From: CAYNVS01 sp964400725
GTDB taxonomy: Bacteria > Myxococcota_A > SURF-8 > CAYNVS01
Direction: 5' to 3'
DNA length: 63,671 nt
NCBI GenBank assembly: GCA_964400725.1
Contig: CAYNVS010000017.1
Span: 1 to 63,671, forward strand
The translations under genes and the position numbers were made by a program. Of the stretch, positions 50,814-58,086 are shown one piece after another. A model generated the notes under the pieces. The model was not told the DNA's origin, ran no database searches, and was given only the letters and a program-made list of their open reading frames with translations. Within the stretch, counting starts at the first letter, position 1; every line of letters begins with the position of its first letter.

Positions 50814-52601
50814 CTAATCCGGTTTCTGCGGCATAATAGGAGTAAGCGAAGAGAAGCCGAATCGCCGGATAAAATTGACGTTCATGCCGCGGCACGAATC
50901 GTCTTGCGGGCATTGCGCGCACCGCGTCGATTTTACCAAATAGCCGCGCCTAATGTACCACTCTACGAAACGGTGCATGCGGACGACGTTATCCTCGCTT
51001 AAAAGGTCGAGCCATAGGGCTCCGCCGCGGGGAAAGGCCAAATCGTCATGGCGAGCGCCGAAGCATTGAGGAAGGCCTGAAGCGTAGGGGGGCGCGCCTA
51101 TGAGTTTCGTCAGCGCGGCGAAAAAGCGGCGGTAATCGGCGTCTAAACGCGCGACTTCGGTTTGCATAGCCTTGGGCTCGTACGCGAAGCGAACGCTTCC
51201 GGTTTTTAAAGCGTCGGCCAGCGAGGACGCTTTTTTGAGCGCGAACGCGCAATTCTTCTTGTCGAGCTTTATAATAAGCCGTCCGTCGAAACCGCTTTTT
51301 AACAAATCCTCGCCCGATTCGGCGTCGGAAAAGGCTATCTCGTCTATTTTAAACCGCTTGTATGAAGAGGAAAACCCCGCTAAAGCCTTTACGCCGGGCG
51401 CGGCGTCCAAATCCAACGACAGCGAAAGCTCTTTTTCGAAACCGTCCGCCTTAGCCAAAGCAAACAAATTTGCGGCGTCGTCAATCGTCCGCGCCGCGAC
51501 GCTCAGCGCTTTCATTCGTTTAAATCTCTCGGCGGCAAAAGACAGTTTCCCCGCCGCAAATTCAAGCGTTGGCTCTTCCGCGTCAAACTCCCCGGCGTTG
51601 TGCGAGCCTTTAATATCAACCGCGACAAACTCCGCGTTTCCGGTTTTTAAACGCCCGAAGAAATCGAAGAAAGAAGCGCAGAAAGCTTCGATGAAACAGC
51701 GCTCGCAGCGGTCGCCGAAACAGCCCAGCCGCTCCCCTTTGCGCATGTAGTCGTCGAACTGAAAACGCCTGCCGCGGACTTCGTCGTGCAGCTTGTGCGG
51801 ATCTTGTATCAGCTCTTCCATTCCTTCCAAGAACTGCGGAGGAAAACGATTCGTCCATACGAAAGACCTTCCGTCGGAGCGCTTGCGCAACGCCTTGTTA
51901 AGGTAAGGAAAAGCCTCGTTTATATCGAACAGCATTTCGCCGCGGTTGTCCCACGCCCGCCCGAACGGAGTTACGTAGAGCAAATCGAATTCATGGACGC
52001 CCAACGCCTCAAAGAAATCGAGGATTTCGTCGAGATACATATAATTGAGTCCGTTTATGCAGACGTCCACGTTTACGATTACCCCTGCTTTAAGCGCGTT
52101 TTGCAGCCCTTTGAGAGCTTGAGCAAAAGCGCCGCTTACGCCGACCAGCTTGTCGTGAAGCCGCGGATTATGCCCGTGAATGGAAAACGTTATCTCGTTC
52201 AGTCCGGCTTCCACCGCGGCGTCTGCGAATTTTTCGTAGGCGAACATTCGTCCGTTCGTAATCGTTTGGATGTGCGTAAAGCCTATTTCTCTTCCGTATT
52301 TTACGAAATCGATAAAATGAGGGTGAATGCTCGCCTCCCCGCCCGAAAGCACAAGCCTGCCTCCCGCGCCGTTCCACCCTTTTTTTATTTCCGCTTTCAC
52401 CGCGTCCACGGGCTCGAAAGAGCCGTCGTGCGAGTCCGAATCGAGGCAGAACATACACCGCTGATTGCAAACGGAGTTCGTTCTTACCCAATGTCTGTAT
52501 TGAGAAGCGGCGCTCTGCCGCGTTTCGGCGTCGTTGGTTTGCGCGCCTGGAGACGGCGGCAATCCGTCGGCTTCGCCTTTTATTTTAGAGTTTTTTTTCA
52601 A
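50814..52601 (-). CDS. radical SAM protein with C-terminal SPASM-like cysteines
   Basis: About 595 residues. The start is uncertain: no ATG lies in the open frame after the nfeD stop, and TTG 52601 (used here) or TTG 52562 are the candidates; the frame's open extension to 52736 overlaps nfeD. The radical SAM motif is 'SVCNQRCMFCLDSDSHDG' (CxxxCxxC), with 'LSGGEASIHPHF' and 'TNGRMF'. Two Cys clusters lie downstream ('CFGDRCERCFIEAFC' and, at the C-terminus, 'CAQCPQDDSCRG'), compatible with auxiliary Fe-S clusters of SPASM/twitch enzymes. A long middle region (about 330-560) is unassigned. No RiPP precursor is visible nearby. Substrate unknown. Confidence 0.87.
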   Translation of the reverse strand: MKKNSKIKGEADGLPPSPGAQTNDAETRQSAASQYRHWVRTNSVCNQRCMFCLDSDSHDGSFEPVDAVKAEIKKGWNGAGGRLVLSGGEASIHPHFIDFVKYGREIGFTHIQTITNGRMFAYEKFADAAVEAGLNEITFSIHGHNPRLHDKLVGVSGAFAQALKGLQNALKAGVIVNVDVCINGLNYMYLDEILDFFEALGVHEFDLLYVTPFGRAWDNRGEMLFDINEAFPYLNKALRKRSDGRSFVWTNRFPPQFLEGMEELIQDPHKLHDEVRGRRFQFDDYMRKGERLGCFGDRCERCFIEAFCASFFDFFGRLKTGNAEFVAVDIKGSHNAGEFDAEEPTLEFAAGKLSFAAERFKRMKALSVAARTIDDAANLFALAKADGFEKELSLSLDLDAAPGVKALAGFSSSYKRFKIDEIAFSDAESGEDLLKSGFDGRLIIKLDKKNCAFALKKASSLADALKTGSVRFAYEPKAMQTEVARLDADYRRFFAALTKLIGAPPYASGLPQCFGARHDDLAFPRGGALWLDLLSEDNVVRMHRFVEWYIRRGYLVKSTRCAQCPQDDSCRGMNVNFIRRFGFSSLTPIMPQKPD

Positions 52602-52635
52602 TTTACGCGGTTTCCCGCCCGAACGAGAGCGTTCG

Positions 52636-53115
52636 TCAAGCCTGCGGCGGATTGGAGCCGACAAGCAGTTTAACGCCGTCAACCTTGTGGATGTAAACGA
52701 CTTCGCCTTCTTCAAATTCGCCGCCGTCGGTCGCAATCGCGCTCCATACGTCGCCGCCCACTTTCACCGAGCCGCGTTGCAGCTCGCCTTTTATGCGCGC
52801 GGTAACGACGCATTGTTTGCCGATTAAAGCGTCAACGTTGGACTGAAGGCCGCCTTCCTGCATTTTTTTCTTTTGCCATCCTCGAAACCAATACTGAATT
52901 CCGACGAGCGAAACGGTTGAGGTAATAATGAATATCCATATCTGCGTCGCAATCGACGGAGAGACAATCCACGCGGTAAGAGCCGTAACCGCGGCTCCGA
53001 AAGCGAACGGAAGAGCGAAAAAAGCTACGGTCGAGACTTCCACGACGCCTAAAAACGCCGACAAAATAAGCCAAAAAAGCGGCGCGCTTAACCCGAAAAT
53101 CAAGTTTGAATCCAT
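52636..53115 (-). CDS. nfeD: NfeD family membrane protein
   Basis: 159 residues; AGGAG precedes the ATG. Three or four hydrophobic segments at about 8-75, followed by an OB-fold NfeD domain ('ALIGKQCVVTARIKGELQRGSVKVGGDVWSAI'). The short NfeD1b type usually pairs with a stomatin/flotillin-like partner, none of which is present here. First gene of the nfeD - radical SAM - polytopic protein operon. Confidence 0.93.
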   Translation of the reverse strand: MDSNLIFGLSAPLFWLILSAFLGVVEVSTVAFFALPFAFGAAVTALTAWIVSPSIATQIWIFIITSTVSLVGIQYWFRGWQKKKMQEGGLQSNVDALIGKQCVVTARIKGELQRGSVKVGGDVWSAIATDGGEFEEGEVVYIHKVDGVKLLVGSNPPQA

Positions 53116-53144
53116 GCTTCAACTCCTAGTCAAAATTACATTAT

Positions 53145-53173
53145 AGTATAGCAACGCCGCGCCGCATATGCAA
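53145..53173 (-). promoter_or_regulatory. promoter of the nfeD operon
   Basis: On the minus strand, TTGCAT (53173-53168), 17 nt, TATACT (53150-53145), about 30 nt upstream of the ATG. Confidence 0.75.
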
Positions 53174-53206
53174 GATAATAACTTTCTAAGGCGAACTCTC
53201 TTTTTC

Positions 53207-53236
53207 TTGACATGCGCGCTCTTTATAAGCTATTTT
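53207..53236 (+). promoter_or_regulatory. promoter of the acyl-CoA module
   Basis: A perfect TTGACA (53207-53212), 18 nt, TATTTT (53231-53236). Downstream, an inverted-repeat-like stretch around 53245-53275 (ATGTATGG...CCATATGGATACAACAT) precedes AAGGAG of the first gene. Confidence 0.65.
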
Positions 53237-53324
53237 TATGGACGATGTATGGATTTACCATATGGATACAACATGATTACGCGCAACAACCATATTACGG
53301 CCTGCCGAACAAGGAGAACAATCA

Positions 53325-55247
53325 ATGCCTAAAGGTGGTTTGGTAAACAATGAAGGCGCATTCGTCTTTAGCGGCAAGCTTCCCGCCGATCTGCTGGGTT
53401 ATCGCACTTTTTACCGGCAATCGATTGAGAAGAAAAAGGATTTCTGGGAGGAGCAGGGCAAAAAGCTCGCTTGGAAAAAGCCTTTTACTTCTATTTTCGG
53501 CGAAGACATGTCCATAGGCATTTGCGAATGGTTTGCCGACGGAACGCTTAACGCCTGCGTCAACGCGCTCGATGCGCACGTCGAGGCGGGACGCGGAGAC
53601 GACGAGGCGATAATTTACGTTTCGCCCGACAAGCCCGCGGTCAAGCTGACTTACAAAACGCTTCTCGACGACGTCAAGGCTCTCGCCAACGCCTTGGTCG
53701 CCCAGGGGCTTAAAGCCGGAGACAGAGTGGCGATATATCTGCCCGATTCTCCGCAAAAAATCGCGTTCATTCTTGCGGCTGCCAGAATAGGCTGCGTTTA
53801 CGTTCCAATTCCCACGCGCTTCGCCGCGCAGGCCGCAATCGAGGACTTGGCCGACTGCAAGGCCGCCATGCTGGTCGTCGGAACCGGTTTCGGCCTGCCC
53901 GCGTACGAGCAGCGCGCCGAAACGGTTATTAATTCCATTAAAGGAATTAAAGTCGTTACCGTAGGCGAACGCCCCTTGTGCAGCTGCGCGACGTACGACC
54001 AGCTTCTTAATCAAGGAAAAGCGATAAACGCCGACCCGGTCGAGTTTGTGGAATCTGAAAAACCGCTGCTTATTCAATACGCCACCAGCGCGGGCGGAAT
54101 TCCCCGCGGCAGCGTCTTCGCGACCGGCGGATTTCTCGTTCAAACCAAGGCCGCCTATTCATATCAAATAAGAAATTGCGACGATAAGAAAAAGAGGGTT
54201 TACGTAGCTCTTTCCACTTCAAGCTCAGCCGGGCAAAGCTACGGAATATGGGGACCGCTGCTTTACGGCGACGCGATAGTCATCGCCGAAGAGGGAGAAG
54301 AAAGCATTACCAAACGCATGAAGCGCATCCTCAACGAATATGCGCCCAGCGTTATGATTGCTCAGCCTCGCCTTATCGGCGGGCTCAAGTTCGAGCTGTC
54401 CGACAAGCCGTTCGAGTCGGAAAACAAGTTTTCGCTAATAGCTCTTTCCGGCGACGCGCTGCCGCCCAGACTGATAACCTTCGCGACTAAAAACCTGTGC
54501 AAGCGCGAACATTCCGTCGTAAACCTATGGATGCAGGCCGAGACCGGCTGCGCGTTGATTTCAACCTATGCTGGAGAAGAGTTGAACAAAACCGGCTCGC
54601 TGGGACTCCCCTTCCCCGGCGTCGAGCCCGAAGTGATTAACGATTTCGGCGAGCATTGCAAAACTAACGAACCCGGACAGCTCGTATTCGCCGCCACTTT
54701 CCCGTCGATGGCGAGAACAATCTGGGGTCAGAACGACCGCTTTAAGCAGCTTTACTTCGCGCGCGTGCCCAAGCATTTTTACACCAACGACGGCGTACGC
54801 GCCGACAACAACAATTTCTACTGGTTCATGGGCCGTCTCGACGACGTAATTAAGCTCGAAGGCATGTCGATAGCCACAAGCGAATTGGAAGCGACTCTTT
54901 CCGCGCACCCGAAAATTTCCGAAAGCGCGGTTGTGGGGGTTACAGGCGAAGAGGGCGAGCGCATTTCGGTGTTTGTTGTCGTAAAACCGGAACATACTCC
55001 CAAAGACGAGGTTGACGAGGAAAGCCTGCGCAACGAAATCATGCGCTACATCGAGAAACGCGTCGGCGAATTCGCTCTTCCCTACAAGTTCCTCTTCGTT
55101 GCCGAGCTGCCCAGAACCCGCAGCGGCAAGGTAGTAAGACGCCTGCTGCGCCGCATCGTAAACGGCGACGTAACCATCAACGAAGACATGAGCCACGTAG
55201 CCAACCCCGACTCAGTAGTCGAAATCATCAAGAGAAGCGAGAAGTAA
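53325..55247 (+). CDS. divergent acetyl-CoA-synthetase-like adenylating enzyme
   Basis: 640 residues, ACS length. AAGGAG precedes the ATG. The fold is clear: 'GDRVAIYLPDSPQKIAFILAAARIGCVYVPI', 'WMQAETG', 'RTIWGQNDRFKQLYF', 'GRLDDVIKLEGMS' and the acetylation-site region 'RTRSGKVVRRLLR' (Lys conserved). However, key motifs differ. The ATP loop reads 'YATSAGGIPRG' (252-262) instead of YTSGSTGKPKG; WWQTETG is WMQAETG; SGDGARRD is TNDGVRAD; and SGHRIGT is EGMSIAT. It may activate an acid larger than acetate, or may have lost adenylation. It is 6 nt upstream of the Buk-Ptb fusion, so the two act in one pathway. Confidence 0.9.
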   Translation: MPKGGLVNNEGAFVFSGKLPADLLGYRTFYRQSIEKKKDFWEEQGKKLAWKKPFTSIFGEDMSIGICEWFADGTLNACVNALDAHVEAGRGDDEAIIYVSPDKPAVKLTYKTLLDDVKALANALVAQGLKAGDRVAIYLPDSPQKIAFILAAARIGCVYVPIPTRFAAQAAIEDLADCKAAMLVVGTGFGLPAYEQRAETVINSIKGIKVVTVGERPLCSCATYDQLLNQGKAINADPVEFVESEKPLLIQYATSAGGIPRGSVFATGGFLVQTKAAYSYQIRNCDDKKKRVYVALSTSSSAGQSYGIWGPLLYGDAIVIAEEGEESITKRMKRILNEYAPSVMIAQPRLIGGLKFELSDKPFESENKFSLIALSGDALPPRLITFATKNLCKREHSVVNLWMQAETGCALISTYAGEELNKTGSLGLPFPGVEPEVINDFGEHCKTNEPGQLVFAATFPSMARTIWGQNDRFKQLYFARVPKHFYTNDGVRADNNNFYWFMGRLDDVIKLEGMSIATSELEATLSAHPKISESAVVGVTGEEGERISVFVVVKPEHTPKDEVDEESLRNEIMRYIEKRVGEFALPYKFLFVAELPRTRSGKVVRRLLRRIVNGDVTINEDMSHVANPDSVVEIIKRSEK

Positions 55248-55253
55248 CAACAA

Positions 55254-57701
55254 ATGAGCGACTATAACAAAATTATCGAAGGAATATCCGAAATCGGCAG
55301 ACTGCGCTTGTCAATGAGCGCGTATGAGAAGAAACTCTCGGCGTTGAGCGAGCAATGGATTGAAGCGATCCGCTCCAAAATGAGCCAAAATAAGGACGCC
55401 GACGAGATAAAAGACGAAATAAACGATTTAGCCAGCGCCGTCGAGCCGCTGATGACGCTTGCGGGCGCCCCGCAGATAAACAGGCTGCTTGGACAGGCTT
55501 TAACCACAATCTTAAAGGCCGAGCGAGATTCCGGAAGCGCCGTTCCAACCTTTAAAAGACTTCTTTCCCCTTCGGTAGCCGCCAAAGCCGCCGCCGACAA
55601 GAAGAAAATTCTAGTTATCAACCCCGGCTCCACGTCCACCAAAATCGCATGGTTCGAGGGGCTTGAGCGCGTTTTCGAGTCGGAAGTTCATCTTTCGCCC
55701 GACTTGCCCGACAGCGTCGACATCAGAGCGGAATCAATCATTGCTTGTTTGAAAGAACAAAACCTCGATTTGGCGACGCTGGACGGCATTGGCTGCCGCT
55801 GCGGATTCATCAAACCGGTTCCCACCGGCGTTTACCGCGTCGTGCCGGAAATGCTGCGCGACCTGGAAAAACCGCGCATTAATCACGCTTCCAACCTAGC
55901 CATGTTCATCGGAAACCGTTTGGCGCAGCTCTCCGGCAAGCAGTCCGATCTTATGCTGACCACCAGCGACCCGGTAGTCTCCGACGAGATGGAACTTGTG
56001 GAGAGAGTCTCCGGCTTCATTAAAATTAAGCGCGACGGCTCCGGCGCGCATTATCTCAACCACAAAGCCGTATGGCGCACAATCGCGTCGCTGATGGGCA
56101 GGCAGCCTCTCGACGTGGACGTGATAACCGCGCACTTGGGCGGCGGCATGAGCATCGCCCTCCATCGCAGGGGCGAAGTGAAAAGCATCATCGACGCCTT
56201 CGCCGGAATGCCCAGCGCAAACCGCTGCGGCGGCCTCGACCTGCCGCGCCTCATCGACGGCTTAAAGAAAGACGAAATTACCCTGCGCGAGCTGGAGGAA
56301 GTTACGTTCAAGCGCGGCGGGCTGCTTTCGCTTGCCGGCACCAACGACTTCCGCACGCTTACGTCGTTCCGCCATCAGGGCGCGACCGAGCTTCAGGCCC
56401 GTAAAATCGACCTTATCCTCGACTTCTTCGCGCGCAACATAACCAGCAGCATTATGAAGCTCACCGCCGACGGTCTCCCCGTTCACGCTCTCGCCCTTAC
56501 GGGCGGTCTCGCTCGCAGCGCGGAGCTGATGGGACGAATTGAGAACGCCGTAGCCGGTCGCTTCCCCATCGTTTTCGTGCCGGGCAGCATAGAACACGAA
56601 TCGCTGGCCGCGGGCTGTCTGCGCGCATTCTACGAGCCCGAAAGCCTCAAGAACTACGTAGTCGAGCGCAACGCGCTTAAAGAAAAGCGCGAAGCCGAAA
56701 ACGAGCTGATTGACGCGACAGTCTTCGAGCGCAAGGTTATATTCAAGAAGGAAGGCTCGCCCATCCTTACGATGAACGAGCTAATCGACCAGACGTGTCT
56801 TGTCGTTAAAAACAACTTCCTTCCCACAATCGGCATCGTCGGAGCCAACAACGAAGAAGCGCTACTCGCCGCCAAGCGAGCCAACGAAGAGGGCCGCTAC
56901 CGCATCGCCCGCTTCAAGCTCATCGGCGACTTCAACGAAATCAGCAAAATGGCTTACGACTTCGACCTTGTTGTGGACAACGACAACTATGCGATTGAAG
57001 ACGCGGAAAATTCCGTGGAGGAAGCGGTTAAGCTTTACGAGGACGGAAAAGTCCATATTCTAATGAAGGGCGCGATGAAGACCGAGGAAATTCTTCGCGG
57101 CGTCTTCCAATTCCTCAAGCGGACGGGACGCATCCAGCCGGGGCAGCTCATCTCGCACGTCGTCGCGTTCGACATTCCGCGCCGCAACAAGCTGCTGCTC
57201 GTTACCGACGCGGCGGTAAACACCTACCCCGACGAGAACAAGCGCGCCCAGATACTTGAGAACGCGCTCAAGGTAGCCAATTCTCTCAACGTCAAGCAGC
57301 CCAAAGTGGCCGTCATCTCGGCGATCGAGTCTGTCAACAAGAGCGTCGAAAGCTCTATGGAAGCGCAGCGCATCGCGGAACGTTTCAAAGACAGAACCGA
57401 CTGCATCGTCGAAGGGCCGTTGTCGTTCGACGTTGCGATGGACCAGGACATAGCCGCCGAGAAGAAATACAAGGGGCAAATTAAAGGCACCGCGGACATT
57501 CTCCTCATGCCGGACATCGACGCGGGAAACGTCCTGTATAAAACGCTTACCACGCAGTCGGGCGCGACCTGCGCGGGCGTAATTCTCGCCGGAGATATGG
57601 TTATGGTTCTCACCAGCCGCGGAGATTCCGCGCAAAGCAAGCTCTCAAGCATTTCGCTCGCTGTTAAAATGTTCTTCGACATGCACAAAAACCAAAAATA
57701 G
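55254..57701 (+). CDS. butyrate kinase - phosphate butyryltransferase fusion
   Basis: 815 residues. Residues 1-115 are a helical domain of unknown function. About 118-475 are a butyrate/acetate-kinase-type ASKHA domain: 'ILVINPGSTSTKIAWFE', 'AHLGGGMSIALHRRG', 'ALTGGLARSAELMGRI' and 'VPGSIEHESLAAGCLRAF'. About 500-815 are a phosphotransacylase of the Ptb type: 'TIGIVGANNEEALLAAK', 'ILMKGAMKTEEILRGV', 'LLVTDAAVNTYPD' and 'PDIDAGNVLYKTLT'. One chain would convert acyl-CoA to acyl-phosphate and then to acid plus ATP. Normally buk and ptb are separate genes. No linker repeat or frameshift joins them. It is 6 nt after the ACS-like gene; both share the promoter at 53207 and the terminator at 57724. 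Confidence 0.93.
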   Translation: MSDYNKIIEGISEIGRLRLSMSAYEKKLSALSEQWIEAIRSKMSQNKDADEIKDEINDLASAVEPLMTLAGAPQINRLLGQALTTILKAERDSGSAVPTFKRLLSPSVAAKAAADKKKILVINPGSTSTKIAWFEGLERVFESEVHLSPDLPDSVDIRAESIIACLKEQNLDLATLDGIGCRCGFIKPVPTGVYRVVPEMLRDLEKPRINHASNLAMFIGNRLAQLSGKQSDLMLTTSDPVVSDEMELVERVSGFIKIKRDGSGAHYLNHKAVWRTIASLMGRQPLDVDVITAHLGGGMSIALHRRGEVKSIIDAFAGMPSANRCGGLDLPRLIDGLKKDEITLRELEEVTFKRGGLLSLAGTNDFRTLTSFRHQGATELQARKIDLILDFFARNITSSIMKLTADGLPVHALALTGGLARSAELMGRIENAVAGRFPIVFVPGSIEHESLAAGCLRAFYEPESLKNYVVERNALKEKREAENELIDATVFERKVIFKKEGSPILTMNELIDQTCLVVKNNFLPTIGIVGANNEEALLAAKRANEEGRYRIARFKLIGDFNEISKMAYDFDLVVDNDNYAIEDAENSVEEAVKLYEDGKVHILMKGAMKTEEILRGVFQFLKRTGRIQPGQLISHVVAFDIPRRNKLLLVTDAAVNTYPDENKRAQILENALKVANSLNVKQPKVAVISAIESVNKSVESSMEAQRIAERFKDRTDCIVEGPLSFDVAMDQDIAAEKKYKGQIKGTADILLMPDIDAGNVLYKTLTTQSGATCAGVILAGDMVMVLTSRGDSAQSKLSSISLAVKMFFDMHKNQK

Positions 57702-57723
57702 CGCATGTCTTTAACCGAGAGAA

Positions 57724-57748
57724 AGCCGCCTTAACGGGCGGCTTTTTT
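57724..57748 (+). terminator. terminator of the acyl-CoA module
   Basis: AGCCGCC (57724-57730), loop TTAACG, GGCGGCT (57737-57743) and a T-run. It lies 22 nt after the Buk-Ptb stop. Confidence 0.92.
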
Positions 57749-57790
57749 ATTTTGAAAAATAAAACAATGTAGCGTCGCGTTATATTTCGC

Positions 57791-57819
57791 TTGACTTACA
57801 ATAAAAAATAAACTAATAA
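57791..57819 (+). promoter_or_regulatory. promoter of the GT39 gene leader
   Basis: TTGACT (57791-57796), 17 nt, TAATAA (57814-57819). It would give a leader of about 260 nt containing the structured element at 57858-57988. Confidence 0.55.
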
Positions 57820-57857
57820 GAACGCCGCAATCTTTGGCGCATTTTTTATTATTGTTA

Positions 57858-57988
57858 GTTAAGCGACAGGAATCTAGGAGAAAAAAGGCGGGGGACCAAG
57901 GCGCCCTTTCTTGAATTTACCCAAAGCGAAAGCAGGCCGCCTCGAATTGCAAAATTATGGTCGACGGCGTTAACTTTTTTTTGCAATT
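57858..57988 (+). promoter_or_regulatory. structured 5' leader element, riboswitch candidate
   Basis: The 385-nt gap 57702-58086 contains more than a promoter. GTTAAGC (57858-57864) can pair with GC-G-TTAAC (57967-57974, one bulge), enclosing a conserved-looking core, GCGGGGGACCAAG (57888-57900), then TTGAATT (57911-57917) and CGAATTG (57943-57949). A T8 run follows the closing helix at 57975-57982, and a 10-bp inverted repeat AATTGCAAAA/TTTTGCAATT (57945-57954/57979-57988) could compete with it. The core strings recall the ydaO/yuaA c-di-AMP riboswitch (GGGGGA-CC, GAAUC, CUAAC) only loosely. Identity unproven. Confidence 0.4.
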
Positions 57989-58086
57989 TATACGCAACTT
58001 CTTATAAGTTAATTTGTTAAATCTTAAACGCCCTCAACGGCGGACAGATAACGAAGTTATTTTGCGTCCATTATAAAGGTGTCAAG

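Noticed and set aside
52602..52736. N-terminal extension of the radical SAM frame into nfeD
   Set aside because: It would overlap the NfeD C-terminus by about 100 nt, lacks an ATG with a Shine-Dalgarno, and has a basic, low-complexity composition.
53322..54143. 273-codon minus-strand frame opposite the ACS-like gene
   Set aside because: No Shine-Dalgarno or domain; the plus-strand protein is clearly real.
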